A stretch of 64,000 nucleotides of DNA from Comamonas sp. SCN 65-56 (GTDB taxonomy: Bacteria; Pseudomonadota; Gammaproteobacteria; Burkholderiales; Burkholderiaceae_C), in the NCBI RefSeq assembly GCF_001724135.1, contig NZ_MEDS01000025.1, forward strand, positions 546,098-610,097, read 5' to 3'. The number at the start of each line of letters is the position of its first letter. Positions within the stretch are counted from its first letter, which is position 1. The notes beneath the pieces were generated by a model. It worked only from the letters and a program-made list of their open reading frames with translations, was not told the origin of the DNA and did not search any database. Shown one piece after another: positions 8,205 to 17,758 of this stretch. A program made the translations under genes and the position numbers.

Positions 8205-11200
8205 ATGGACATGCACCGCAGACAGTTCTTCCGCGTCAGCGGGGCGGGACTGCTCGGCTCCAGCATGGTGGCCCTGGGCTTTTCGCCCACCGCCGCACTG
8301 GCCGAGACACGCGCCTACAAACTGACCGCCGCCACGGTCACCCGCAGTACCTGCCCGTACTGCTCGGTAAGTTGCGGCATGCTGATCTACACCCTGGGCG
8401 ACAAGTCGAAGAATGCGACACGCAAGGTGATCCACGTCGAGGGCGACCCGAGCAACCCCGTGAGCCGCGGCTCGCTGTGCCCCAAGGGCGCAGGCGTGAT
8501 GGACATGATCAACTCCCCGGGACGCGTCAAGTTCCCCGAGGTGCGCGAGCCCGGTACCAAGGAATGGAAGCGCATTTCCTGGGAGGACGCGCTCAATCGC
8601 ATCACCAAGCACATGAAGGCGGACCGGGATGCGAACTTCCAGCTCAAGAACGATGCCGGCACGACGGTGAACCGCTGGCTGTCCACCGGTTTCCTGATCT
8701 GCAGCTCGTCTTCCAATGAATCCAGCTATATCTCGGTCAAGGTCGCGCGCGCCCTTGGCATGGTAGGAATCGATACACAAGCACGCGTTTGACACGCACC
8801 GACGGTGACCAGTCTGGGCCCGACATTCGGTCGCGGAGCGATGACCAATTCATGGACCGACATTCGCAATGCCGATCTGATTCTCGTGATGGGCGGCAAT
8901 GCCGCAGAAGCCCACCCGGTTGGCTTCAAATGGGTGGTGGAGGCCATGCAGAAACGCAAGGCCAAGCTGATCTCGGTGGATCCGCGCTTCAACCGCACTT
9001 CCGCGGTGGCGGATTTGTATGCGCCGATTCGCAATGGCAGTGACATCGCCTTCCTCGGCGGCGTCATCAACTGGCTGCTGAGCAACGACAAAATCCACCA
9101 CGAGTACGTCAAATTCAATACCGACGCCACCTTCCTGCTCAAGCCTGACTTCAAGCTGGAAAACGGCATCTTCAGCGGCTATGACGAGGCCAAGCGCAAG
9201 TACGACAAGTCCACCTGGGGCTACCAGTTGGGCGAGGACGGCTTTGTCAAGGTCGACGAGACGATGCAGGATCCGCTGTGCGTCTACCAGCAGCTCAAGC
9301 ACCACTACAGCCGTTACACGCCGGAGATGGTGGAGAAAATCTGCGGCACGCCCAAGGACAAGTTCCTCAAGATCTGCGCGATGCTGGGCGAGATGTCGGC
9401 GCCGGACAAGACCAGCACCATCTGCTATGCGCTGGGCTGGACGCAGCACACCGTGGGCAGCCAGAACATCCGCACCATGGCCATGATCCAGCTGCTCTTG
9501 GGCAACATGGGCCGGCCGGGCGGCGGCGTGAACGCGCTGCGCGGGCACTCCAACGTGCAGGGCGTGACGGACATGAACGCGTATGCCGAGGTGCTTTCGG
9601 GCTACCTGGGCGCGCCGATGGACAGCGACACCACCTACGAGGGCTACATCAAGCGGCTCACGCCCAAGGCGCTGCGACCCAACCAGTTCAATTACTGGAG
9701 CAACTTCTCGCGCTTCTTCAACAGCCTGATGAAGTCCTACTACGGCAAGGCTGCCACCAAGGACAACAATTTCTGCTACGACTGGGTGCCCAAGTTCCCC
9801 GGCGCGTTCGACATCATGCACATGTTCGAGCTGATGAACCAGGGCAAGATGGGGGGCTTCATCTCGCAGGGCTTCAACCCGCTGGCGACGGTGTCCAACA
9901 AACCCAAGCTGCTGGAAGGCCTGAAGAAGCTCAAGTACCTGGTGATGATCGACCCGCTGGAAACCGAAACCAGCGAGTTCTGGCGCAATTTCGGCGAGTT
10001 CAACGACGTCAAGCCGGAAGAAATCCAGACCGAGGTCTTCCGCCTGCCAGGCGCCTGTTTCGCTGAAGAAGAGGGCAGCTTCACCAACTCCAGCCGCGTC
10101 GCGATCTGGAAGGAAGAAGCGGTCGAGCCCCCAGGCGAAGCCAAGGTGGATTCGGAAATCATTGCCGAGCTCTTCGTGCGCCTGCGTGCGATGTATGCCA
10201 AGGATGGTGGCGCCTTCCCCGACCCCATCCTGAATCTGGACTGGCCCTACGTCATCCCGGACAAGCCGACATCGGCCGAGCTGCTGCGCGAGATCAGCGG
10301 ACGGGCGATCAGCGACGTGCATGCGCCCGCAGACCCAGCCAAGCCGGATGCACCGCCCGCGGTGCTGGTGAAGGCCGGGCAGCAGGTGGCGGGTTTCGCG
10401 TTCCTGCGCGACGATGGCTCCACCGCCTGCGGCAACTGGCTGTATGCGGGTGCCTGGTCCGAGGCCGGCAACCTGACGGCGCGCCGCGACCTGTCCGACC
10501 CGACGGGCTGGGGCGTCTACCAGAACTTCGGCTTTTCCTGGCCGGCCAACCGGCGCATCCTCTACAACCGCGCAAGCGCGGACAAGGATGGCAAGCCCTG
10601 GGCGCCGAACAAGAAGTACGAGTACTGGAATGGCTCGGTCTGGACCGGCGCCGACGTGCCCGACATGCTGCCCACGGCCAAGCCGGAGATCGGCATGGGT
10701 TCGTTCATCATGACGCCCGAGGGGGTGGCGCACCTGCATGCCATCGGCATGGCGGACGGCCCCTTCCCCGAGCACTATGAGCCGATCGAGACGCCGGTGG
10801 GTGTGAATCTGCTGCACCCGGACAACCCCAAGGCGCTGAACAATCCGGCCGTGCGGATATTCAAGAGCGACGAGGGCAAGTTCGGCACCAAGGACAAGTT
10901 CCCCTATGCCGCAACCACCTACCGCCTGACCGAGCACTTCCACTACTGGACCAAGCACTCCAAGCTCAATGCCATCATGCAGCCCGAGGCGTTTGTCGAG
11001 ATCAGCGAGGAGCTGGCCAAGGAGAAGGGCATCAAGAAGGGCGACAACGTGAAGGTCAGCAGCATCCGCGCCTCGATCGTCACCAAGGCCGTGGTCACCA
11101 AGCGCATCAAGCCGTTCATCATCGATGGCAAGCCGGTGCACCTGGTGGGCATCCCCATCCACTGGGGTTTCAAGGGACAGACGAAGAATGGCTACCTGGC

Positions 11201-11285
11201 CAACGCGTTGACGCCGTTCGTGGGCGACGCCAACTCGCAGACGCCGGAGTTCAAGGCCTTCCTCGTCAACATTGAAAAGGTGTAG
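8205..11285 (+). CDS. fdnG: Formate dehydrogenase major (alpha) subunit, selenocysteine-containing, Tat-exported
   Basis: Molybdenum- or tungsten-bis-MGD catalytic subunit of a respiratory formate dehydrogenase (FdnG/FdoG type). A Tat signal ([12 protein letters not shown]) leads to the periplasm. The [4Fe-4S] motif is CPYCSVSCG. The frame is interrupted only by a TGA at 8790-8792, within [23 protein letters not shown]. This is the position of selenocysteine in E. coli FdnG (NQARV-U-HGPT), and the same frame continues to 11285. Read as Sec the protein has 1026 residues, close to the 1015 of FdnG. A SECIS-like hairpin follows the TGA, and selA and selB lie downstream. A normal gene finder would split this CDS. 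Confidence 0.96.
8793..8830 (+). promoter_or_regulatory. Bacterial SECIS element (selenocysteine insertion hairpin)
   Basis: Immediately 3' of the UGA the RNA can form an apical stem CCA/UGG with a GUC loop (loop 8812-8814), flanked by GG...CC, resembling the GGUC-loop hairpins of E. coli fdhF and fdnG. The loop is about 20 bases after the UGA, the distance required for SelB binding. It overlaps coding sequence, as expected for bacterial SECIS elements. Confidence 0.8.
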
Positions 11286-12141
11286 CCATGTCGAGTCTGC
11301 AATCACTGGATGTGGTCGCCCGCTCGGCCACGACGTCGCCGAGGTCGCCAAGCTGATCGATGTCTCCAAGTGCATAGGCTGCAAGGCCTGTCAGGTGGCA
11401 TGCTCGGAGTGGAACGACCTGCGCGACGACGTGGGCAGCAACCTGGGCGTGTACGACAACCCTGCGGACCTCTCGCCGCAGAGCTGGACGCTGATGCGCT
11501 TCTTCGAGGTCGAGCCCGAGAAGGACAAGCTGGAGTGGCTGATCCGCAAGGACGGCTGCATGCACTGCGAAGACCCGGGCTGCCTGAAGGCCTGCCCCTC
11601 GCCGGGCGCCATCGTCAAGTACGCCAACGGCATCGTCGACTTCATCAGCGAGCACTGCATAGGCTGCGGCTACTGCGTCAAGGGCTGTCCGTTCGACATC
11701 CCGCGCATCAGCGAGAAGGACAACAAGGCCTACAAGTGCTCGTTGTGCTCCGACCGCGTGAGCGAGGGCATCGAGCCGGCCTGCGTCAAGACCTGCCCGA
11801 CCGGCGCCATCACCTTCGGCACCAAGGAGGACATGCTGGAGCATGCCGAGCAGCGCACCGTGGAGCTCAAGGAGCGCGGCTATGCCAATGCCGGGGTCTA
11901 CAACCCGGCGGGCGTGGGCGGCACGCACGTGATGTACGTGCTCAAGCATGCCGACCAGCCCGAGCTGACCGGCCTGCCGCGTGATCCGCACATCAGCGCG
12001 GCGGTCGGCCTGTGGAAGGGCCTGGCCAAGCCGATCGGCCTGGCAATCATGGCGGGGGCGGCGTTTGCCGGGTGGTTCCATTACCTGCGCAAGGGTCCGC
12101 TGGAAGCGCCTGAGGATGCAACCGAAGGAGAGCAGCAATGA
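11272..12141 (+). CDS. fdnH: Formate dehydrogenase iron-sulfur (beta) subunit, N-terminus probably frameshifted
   Basis: Electron-transfer subunit carrying four [4Fe-4S] clusters from FdnG to FdnI. Cys motifs are [40 protein letters not shown] and CSLCSDRV...CVKTCP, and a C-terminal transmembrane helix ([18 protein letters not shown]) anchors it. The open frame begins at a TTG (11272) inside fdnG, which is unlikely. An ATG at 11288 with AAAAGG upstream starts a different frame ([15 protein letters not shown]) that hits a stop after about 22 codons. A single missing base near 11330 would join that N-terminus to [11 protein letters not shown], so a 1-base deletion or sequencing error is likely. 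Confidence 0.9.
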   Translation: MKRCSHVESAITGCGRPLGHDVAEVAKLIDVSKCIGCKACQVACSEWNDLRDDVGSNLGVYDNPADLSPQSWTLMRFFEVEPEKDKLEWLIRKDGCMHCEDPGCLKACPSPGAIVKYANGIVDFISEHCIGCGYCVKGCPFDIPRISEKDNKAYKCSLCSDRVSEGIEPACVKTCPTGAITFGTKEDMLEHAEQRTVELKERGYANAGVYNPAGVGGTHVMYVLKHADQPELTGLPRDPHISAAVGLWKGLAKPIGLAIMAGAAFAGWFHYLRKGPLEAPEDATEGEQQ

Positions 12142-12767
12142 AATCACCGCAATTGCAACGCTACAGCGCGGGCCAGCGCTCCAACCACTGGGCGGTCGTC
12201 ACCTGCTTCGTGCTCGCGGGGGTATCGGGCTTCGCGCTCTTTCACCCGGCGCTGTTCTGGCTGACCAACCTGCTGGGCGGACCGCAGTGGACGCGCATCC
12301 TGCACCCTTACATCGGCATTGCGATGTTCATCCTCTTCCTCGGCATGTTCTTAATGTTCGTGGGCGCCAACGTCTGGCGCAAGGAGGATTCGGCGTGGTT
12401 GGGCAGTGCGAGCCGGCTGATCTCCGAGGGCAACGCCGCGAAGATGCCGGCCGTGGGCAAGTACAACGGCGGGCAGAAGCTGGTGTTCTGGGTGTTCACG
12501 CTCTGCCTCATCGTGCTGCTGGCCACCGGGCTGCTGTTCTGGCAGGCATGGTTTGCCGCGAGCGTGCCCATCCCGTTGCAGCGCATTGCCGTGTTGCTGC
12601 ACGCCATTGCCGCCTTCGTGCTGGTGCTGGGCGTGATCGTGCATGCCTATGCGGCCATCTGGGTCAAGGGCACGCTGGGCGCCATGGTGCGTGGTACCGT
12701 CAGCGCCGCGTGGGCCAAGCACCACCATCCGCTCTGGTACCGCGACCAGGTGGCCGGCAAGAAGTGA
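12138..12767 (+). CDS. fdnI: Formate dehydrogenase cytochrome b556 (gamma) subunit
   Basis: Membrane subunit that takes electrons from FdnH and reduces quinone. The 209-residue protein has about four hydrophobic helices. It has His residues in places expected for heme b ligation ([33 protein letters not shown]). Length matches FdnI/FdoI (about 210-217). Its ATG overlaps the fdnH stop by 4 bases (ATGA), so translation is coupled. A strong intrinsic terminator follows at 12787, which ends the structural fdnGHI transcript before fdhE. Confidence 0.94.
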   Translation: MKSPQLQRYSAGQRSNHWAVVTCFVLAGVSGFALFHPALFWLTNLLGGPQWTRILHPYIGIAMFILFLGMFLMFVGANVWRKEDSAWLGSASRLISEGNAAKMPAVGKYNGGQKLVFWVFTLCLIVLLATGLLFWQAWFAASVPIPLQRIAVLLHAIAAFVLVLGVIVHAYAAIWVKGTLGAMVRGTVSAAWAKHHHPLWYRDQVAGKK

Positions 12768-12786
12768 GCTTGTCTTTCTGAAATCC

Positions 12787-12826
12787 GGGCCGCCTGCGGG
12801 TGTTCTGCACCGAGGCGGCCTTTTTT
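12787..12826 (+). terminator. Rho-independent terminator after fdnI
   Basis: GGCCGCCT (12788-12795) pairs with AGGCGGCC (12813-12820), followed directly by six T (12821-12826). This is a strong stem plus U-tract 20 bases after the fdnI stop. Confidence 0.88.
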
Positions 12827-12857
12827 CGCCCTGTTTTTTCTCACTGAGAAGCTGGCC

Positions 12858-13089
12858 CTAAAAACGGCAGTTGACCGCTTGTTATCTTCGATAAGGTCTT
12901 ATGAAGGTTGTGTTTTTTGCCCTTCGCCTGGTTCACCTATGGGGTGACCACGCTATGCACCCACCAGCACCACGCTCGACACGCCATGCGGCGTTGTTCG
13001 TCCTTGCGCACAGGAGTGCGCTGCGTCCTCTCGCCTTGCCTGACGCGCCGATCGCGGCGCTGGCGGGCGCATCCAACTGCCGTTTTTAG
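12858..13089. mobile_element. MITE-like element, copy 1 (non-autonomous, 16-bp terminal inverted repeats)
   Basis: The 232-base element is bounded by perfect terminal inverted repeats CTAAAAACGGCAGTTG (12858-12873) and CAACTGCCGTTTTTAG (13074-13089). Its interior is related to the reverse complement of 17488-17721, including an identical stretch of about 52 bases (12974-13025 against 17552-17604). It has no transposase gene. Short open frames inside (a peptide beginning MHPPAPRSTRHAALFVLAHR) recur in the other copy, so they reflect the repeat and are not genes. It sits between the fdnI terminator and fdhE. Confidence 0.85.
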
Positions 13090-13100
13090 GCTGACCGATC

Positions 13101-14096
13101 TTGAACTCGCCCGAATACCAACCGTTTCAGCACACGCCGGAAGAGATCGCGCTGCGTTCCTCGCTCGACGTGCCGCTGCTGCTGCTGCCCAAGCGCGGCA
13201 GCGTGTTTGCCGATCGCGCACTGCGCCTGCGCCAGAAGGCCGCAGACCACGCGATGCGCGACTATCTGATGTTCATGGCCGTGGTCTGCGAGGCGCAGCA
13301 CGCGCGCCTGCCGCAGTTCCCCCAGGTACCGATCCCGACGCAGGCGCAGATCGATGCGGCGGCGCACGAGGGCACGGCGCTGCTGGCCACCGACCGCTGG
13401 CCGCGCGACCCGGCGTGGCGCGGCGAGCTGCGCGCGTTGCTCGCGCAGGTGCTGCAAAAGCTGCCTGCCGACAGCCCGGCACGCGCGGGCGTGCAGGCGG
13501 TCATGGATATTTCCGATGACATGCTGGAGCAGCAGGCCGACCGGCTGCTGGCCGGCATCACGCTGGGCCTGGATCTGGCGGCCGCACCGCTGATCGCGGC
13601 CGGGCTGCAGCTCTATTGGGTGCACCTGGTGACGAGCACCAGCCAACTCGGTCCGACGGTGTTCAGGCCGCGCGAAAACAGCAACCGCTGCCCCTGCTGC
13701 AACAGTGCACCCACCGCCAGCCTCACGCGCGTGGGCGGCAAGCAGGAGGGCCAGCGCTACCTGTGCTGCAGCCTGTGCGGCACTCAGTGGCTGATGGAGC
13801 GCGTGCAATGCACGCATTGCCTCTCGGACAAATCGGTGCGCTACCGCGGCCTGCAGCCGGCGGATGCCGTCGCCGACCCCGAGAAGGCCCCGGCGATCGA
13901 GGCCGAGACCTGCGACGCATGCAAGCACTACCTCAAGACCATGCACATGGCGCGCGAGGTGCACGTGGAGCCGGTGGCTGACGACCTGGCCTCGCTGACG
14001 CTGGATCTGCTGGTGTCCGAGGAGGGCTACATCCGCAGCGGCACCAACCTGCTGTTGCTGTTTGGCGACCCCGAAGCCGAACCTGAAGGCGCCTGA
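13101..14096 (+). CDS. fdhE: Formate dehydrogenase accessory protein FdhE
   Basis: Rubredoxin-like cytoplasmic protein needed for activity of Tat-exported respiratory formate dehydrogenases; it interacts with the catalytic subunit before export. The 331-residue protein has the diagnostic CxxC series in its C-terminal half: CPCCNSAP, CCSLCGTQW, CTHCLSDK and CDACKHYLK. It starts at a TTG (13101) only 11 bases after the MITE-like element, with no clear ribosome-binding site, so the element may have displaced the original leader. Its stop overlaps the selA start (TGATG). A promoter must lie in or before the element, because a terminator precedes it. Confidence 0.94.
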   Translation: MNSPEYQPFQHTPEEIALRSSLDVPLLLLPKRGSVFADRALRLRQKAADHAMRDYLMFMAVVCEAQHARLPQFPQVPIPTQAQIDAAAHEGTALLATDRWPRDPAWRGELRALLAQVLQKLPADSPARAGVQAVMDISDDMLEQQADRLLAGITLGLDLAAAPLIAAGLQLYWVHLVTSTSQLGPTVFRPRENSNRCPCCNSAPTASLTRVGGKQEGQRYLCCSLCGTQWLMERVQCTHCLSDKSVRYRGLQPADAVADPEKAPAIEAETCDACKHYLKTMHMAREVHVEPVADDLASLTLDLLVSEEGYIRSGTNLLLLFGDPEAEPEGA

Positions 14097-15577
14097 TGAG
14101 CGCGCCAGAGGAATCCGCGGTGCGCGGTTCGTCGGCTTCCAACAGCTCCGATACCGCCACCCCCAAAGACCTGCCCGCACTGGACAGACTGCTGCACGTG
14201 CCCGGCGTAGCGGCACTGATTGCCGAGCAGGGGCACACCCTGGTCGCGGGCGAGGCGCGTGCGCTGCTGGCGGCGCTGCGCACCCAGGCGCTGGCAGGCA
14301 CTTTGCCATTCCCGGCCATCACACCAGATGCACTGAGCGCGCAGCTCGCGCAGCGCGTGGCAGAGCGCCTGGCGCCGCGCATGCGCCAGGTGCTGAATCT
14401 CACGGGCACGGTGCTGCACACCAACCTGGGCCGCGCGGTGTTGCCGCAGGCGGCGATCGCACGGGTGCAGGCCCTGATGGCCGCGCCCAACAACCTGGAG
14501 TTCGATCTGCAGACCGGGCGCCGCGGCGATCGCGACAGCCTCGTCGAAGGCTTGCTGTGCGAGCTCACGGGGGCCGAGGCGGCCACGGTGGTGAACAACA
14601 ATGCGGCCGCCGTGCTGCTCACACTGGCGGCGCTGGCACCGGGGCGCGAGGTGGTCGTCTCGCGCGGTGAACTGGTGGAGATCGGCGGGGCCTTTCGCAT
14701 GCCCGACGTGATGGCGAGCGCCGGCGCGCGCCTGGCGGAAGTCGGCACCACCAACCGCACGCATCCGCGCGACTATGAAGCCGCGATCAACGCGCAGACC
14801 GCGCTCTTGATGAAAGTGCACACCAGCAATTACCGCGTGCAGGGCTTCACCAGCGCGGTGAGCGAGGCACAGCTTGCGCCCATCGCGCACGCCCACGGCC
14901 TGCCGCTGGTGACCGACCTGGGCAGCGGCGCGCTGATCGACATGACCCTGCATGGCCTGCCTGCGGAGCCCACGCCGCGCCAGATGCTGCAGGATGGCTG
15001 CGATCTCGTCACCTTCAGCGGTGACAAGCTGCTCGGCGGCCCGCAGGCCGGGCTGATTGTCGGCAGCAAGGCGCTGGTGGCGCGCATCAAGGCGCACCCG
15101 ATGAAGCGGGCGCTGCGCATGAGCAAGCTGCCGCTGGCGGCGCTCGAAGCCACGCTGCAGCTTTATGTGCGCCCCGAGCACCTGGCAAGGGAATTGCCCA
15201 CGCTGCGACTGCTGACCCGCCCGCTGGCCGATATCGAGGCCACCGCCCGCACCGTGCTGCCGGTGCTGCATCGGGCACTGGCGCCGCGCTACACGGTCGA
15301 GTCGGTGGCGCTGCAAGGGCAGATCGGCTCCGGCTCGCTGCCGGTGGAGCGCCTGCCTTCCAGCGGTCTGGCTCTGGCGCCGGTGGACAAAAAAGGCAGC
15401 GGACGTGCGCTGGAGGCGCTGTGCACGGCGCTGCGCAATCTGCCGCTGCCAGTCATAGGCCGCATCCATGAAGACCGGCTGCTGCTGGACATGCGCTGCC
15501 TGGAAGAGGTGCAGGATTTCATCAGTCAAATTGGCCATTTGCGCTTGACAGACATGCGCGAACAGCTATCTCCATGA
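14096..15577 (+). CDS. selA: L-seryl-tRNA(Sec) selenium transferase SelA
   Basis: PLP enzyme that converts seryl-tRNA(Sec) to selenocysteyl-tRNA(Sec) using selenophosphate. The 493-residue protein shows LNLTGTVLHTNLGRA, the PLP-lysine motif TFSGDKLLGGPQAG and the aspartate region TDLGSGAL. It is slightly longer than E. coli SelA (463), mainly from a variable N-terminus. It overlaps fdhE at its start and selB by 4 bases (ATGA) at its end, so fdhE-selA-selB form one unit serving the UGA-containing fdnG upstream. A degenerate dispersed repeat (15526-15573) makes up its last codons. Confidence 0.97.
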   Translation: MSAPEESAVRGSSASNSSDTATPKDLPALDRLLHVPGVAALIAEQGHTLVAGEARALLAALRTQALAGTLPFPAITPDALSAQLAQRVAERLAPRMRQVLNLTGTVLHTNLGRAVLPQAAIARVQALMAAPNNLEFDLQTGRRGDRDSLVEGLLCELTGAEAATVVNNNAAAVLLTLAALAPGREVVVSRGELVEIGGAFRMPDVMASAGARLAEVGTTNRTHPRDYEAAINAQTALLMKVHTSNYRVQGFTSAVSEAQLAPIAHAHGLPLVTDLGSGALIDMTLHGLPAEPTPRQMLQDGCDLVTFSGDKLLGGPQAGLIVGSKALVARIKAHPMKRALRMSKLPLAALEATLQLYVRPEHLARELPTLRLLTRPLADIEATARTVLPVLHRALAPRYTVESVALQGQIGSGSLPVERLPSSGLALAPVDKKGSGRALEALCTALRNLPLPVIGRIHEDRLLLDMRCLEEVQDFISQIGHLRLTDMREQLSP

Positions 15578-17487
15578 TAGTAGGCACCGCCGGCCACATC
15601 GACCACGGCAAGACCACACTGGTGCGCGCGTTGACGGGCGTGGACACCGATCGCCTGCCCGAGGAAAAAAAGCGTGGCATCAGCATCGAGCTCGGCTACG
15701 CCTACCTGGACGCACCCGGCGGCGCGCGCATCGGCTTCATCGATGTGCCCGGCCACGAGCGCCTGGTGCACACCATGGTGGCGGGCGCCAGCGGGGTGGA
15801 TTACGCGCTGCTGCTGGTGGCAGCCGACGACGGCGTGATGCCGCAGACATGCGAGCACCTGGCCGTGCTGTCGCTCTTGGGCATTGCGCGCGGCGCGGTC
15901 GTCATCACCAAGGCCGACCGCGCGGACGCCGATCGCCTGGCGCAGGTGCGCGGCGAGATCACGCCACTGCTGGCAGGCACCTGTCTTGAGCATTCCCCGG
16001 TCGTCACCGTCTCGGCCCAGACTGGCGCTGGCATCGACGCCCTGCGCACTCTGCTTTTCGAAGCTGCCACCGCAGACGCAGCATGCGCTGTTGATGGTTT
16101 GGACGCTCAAGGTTTTCGGCTGGCGATTGACCGCGCCTTCACGCTGGCAGGCACGGGCACGGTGGTGACCGGCACCATCCACGCCGGCAGCGTGCGCGTG
16201 GGCGATGAGCTTGCGCTGGTCCCCGCCGCCGCCGGCACGCCTGCCACGGTCCGCGTGCGCGGCCTGCATGCGCAAAACCAGGCGGTGCAGAGCGCCCATG
16301 CGGGCCAGCGCTGCGCCGTGGCGCTGGCCGGCGTCGCGCGCGAGGCGGTCGGCCGCGGGCAGTGGCTGACAGCGCCCGGCATGGCGGTGGCGACGCAGCG
16401 CCTGGACGTGCAGCTCACGCTTTGGCGCGGCGAGGCGCAGGCGCTGCGCTCCGGCGCGCATGTGCTGGCGCATATCGGCGCCGCGCAGGTGAGTGCCAGC
16501 GTTGCGCTGCTGGATACCGATCTGCTGGCTCCGGGCGCCAGCGCGCTGGCACAGCTGGTGCTGCAGGCGCCCGTCGGCGCCTGGCATGGCGAGCGCGTAC
16601 TGCTGCGCAACAGCGCGGCCAGCCGCACGCTCGCGGGCGGTCGGGTGATCGACCCGCTGGCCCCCACGCGCTTCCGCCGCACGCCGCAGCGGCTGGCCGA
16701 GCTGGCCGCGCTGCAGCAAGCCAGCCCGGCGGCGCGGCTATCAGCCCTGCTCGCCGTCGCGCCCTACGGGGTCGATCTCACCCGCTTTACCGCGGCCCAG
16801 GGTCTGCGGGCCTTGCCTCATGAATACGTGCCAAACACCGCTTTGACGCAGACAAATCAAGCGCTGGGCGCTATGCAAACAGAAGCTATCAGCGCTGCCG
16901 TGCTGCAGGCGCTGGAGGCGTTTCATGCGCGCCAGCCTGATGAGCTCGGCCCCGACAGCGCGCGTCTGCGCCGCCTGACGGCACCGCGCCTGCCCGCCGC
17001 ACTGTGGCAGGCGCTGCTGGCGCGGCTGGCGGCCGCCGGCCAGCTCGTGCTGCAGGGCGCCGTAGCGCATTTGCCAGCCCATGGCGCGCAGTTGTCGGAG
17101 ACGGAAACGCGCATTGCCCAGAAGATCGCGCCGCTGCTGGCCGCCGCCGGCTTTGAAGGCAGTTGGGCGCGCGACATCGCGCGCCATGCGCAGGAGCCCG
17201 AGCCGCTGGTGCGCACCACGCTGGCGCGCCTGGCGCGCCGCGGCGAGCTTCATCAGATCGTCAAGGACCTGTATTACCCGCCCGCTGCGATGCAGCAACT
17301 GGCACGGATCGCGCGCACGGTGGGCGCGGCCCACGAGGGCGTGGCGCTGGCGGCCGATTTTCGCGATGCGACTGGCCTCGGGCGCAAGCGCGCCATCCAG
17401 ATCCTGGAGTACTTCGATCGCATCGGCTTTACCCGGCGCGTCGGCGACAAACACAAGCTGCGCGCCGAGTGCACGCTGTTTGCTTAG
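15574..17487 (+). CDS. selB: Selenocysteine-specific elongation factor SelB
   Basis: GTPase that delivers selenocysteyl-tRNA(Sec) to UGA codons carrying a SECIS hairpin. The 637-residue protein has G1 GHIDHGKTTL, G3 DVPGHERLV and the G4-type VITKADR, EF-Tu-like beta-barrel domains, and C-terminal winged-helix repeats (about residues 400-637, ending in the RRVGDKHKL region) that bind the SECIS loop. Length matches the family (about 615-640). Its ATG overlaps selA. The stop codon (17485-17487) is immediately followed by the second MITE-like element. selD and the selC tRNA are not in this window. Confidence 0.97.
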   Translation: MIVGTAGHIDHGKTTLVRALTGVDTDRLPEEKKRGISIELGYAYLDAPGGARIGFIDVPGHERLVHTMVAGASGVDYALLLVAADDGVMPQTCEHLAVLSLLGIARGAVVITKADRADADRLAQVRGEITPLLAGTCLEHSPVVTVSAQTGAGIDALRTLLFEAATADAACAVDGLDAQGFRLAIDRAFTLAGTGTVVTGTIHAGSVRVGDELALVPAAAGTPATVRVRGLHAQNQAVQSAHAGQRCAVALAGVAREAVGRGQWLTAPGMAVATQRLDVQLTLWRGEAQALRSGAHVLAHIGAAQVSASVALLDTDLLAPGASALAQLVLQAPVGAWHGERVLLRNSAASRTLAGGRVIDPLAPTRFRRTPQRLAELAALQQASPAARLSALLAVAPYGVDLTRFTAAQGLRALPHEYVPNTALTQTNQALGAMQTEAISAAVLQALEAFHARQPDELGPDSARLRRLTAPRLPAALWQALLARLAAAGQLVLQGAVAHLPAHGAQLSETETRIAQKIAPLLAAAGFEGSWARDIARHAQEPEPLVRTTLARLARRGELHQIVKDLYYPPAAMQQLARIARTVGAAHEGVALAADFRDATGLGRKRAIQILEYFDRIGFTRRVGDKHKLRAECTLFA

Positions 17488-17721
17488 CCTAAATCCGGCA
17501 GTCGGATGCGCCTGCCAGTACCGTGATCGGCATGCCAGGCAAGGCGTGAGAACGCAGCGCACTCCTGTGCGCAAGGACGAACAACGCCGCATGGCGTGTC
17601 GAGCATGGTGCTGGCAGGTGCATAGCGCTCTCACCTTCCCGGTGAACTGTGCCGAAGTCACAAAAATCAGTATTCACAACAACTTCCAGAGGCTCGCAAG
17701 CGGTCGACTGCCGGATTTAGG
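17488..17721. mobile_element. MITE-like element, copy 2 (inverted relative to copy 1)
   Basis: The 234-base element is bounded by CCTAAATCCGGCAGTCG at its left end and the perfect complement CGACTGCCGGATTTAGG (17705-17721) at its right. Its own termini match each other but differ from those of copy 1, while the interiors are clearly homologous in opposite orientation. It abuts the selB stop codon with no spacer. It contains the counterpart of the spurious small frame in copy 1, here a peptide beginning MHLPAPCSTRHAALFVLAHR on the minus strand. No transposase is present. Confidence 0.85.
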
Positions 17722-17722
17722 C

Positions 17723-17744
17723 TCAGGGCGATGCTTCGCCCTGA
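17723..17744 (-). terminator. Perfect 9-bp hairpin downstream of the AhpD-like gene
   Basis: TCAGGGCGA-TGCT-TCGCCCTGA forms a perfect 9-base stem with a 4-base loop, 15 bases past the stop of the minus-strand gene ending at 17759. There is no good T-run, so termination is possible but not certain. Confidence 0.5.
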
Positions 17745-17758
17745 ACACACGCCGGCAA

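Noticed and set aside
8805..11285. A separate formate dehydrogenase gene starting at 8805
   Set aside because: It is the same frame as 8205-8792 and is joined through a UGA that aligns with Sec; the split is an artefact of treating UGA as stop.
12937..13089. Small open frames inside the MITE-like elements (e.g. peptide beginning MHPPAPRSTRHAALF)
   Set aside because: They recur in both element copies because the DNA is repeated, lack ribosome-binding sites and resemble no protein family.
17488..17758. A selC (tRNA-Sec) gene after selB
   Set aside because: The gap is filled by the MITE-like element and a small hairpin; no tRNA-Sec acceptor or anticodon pattern was seen.
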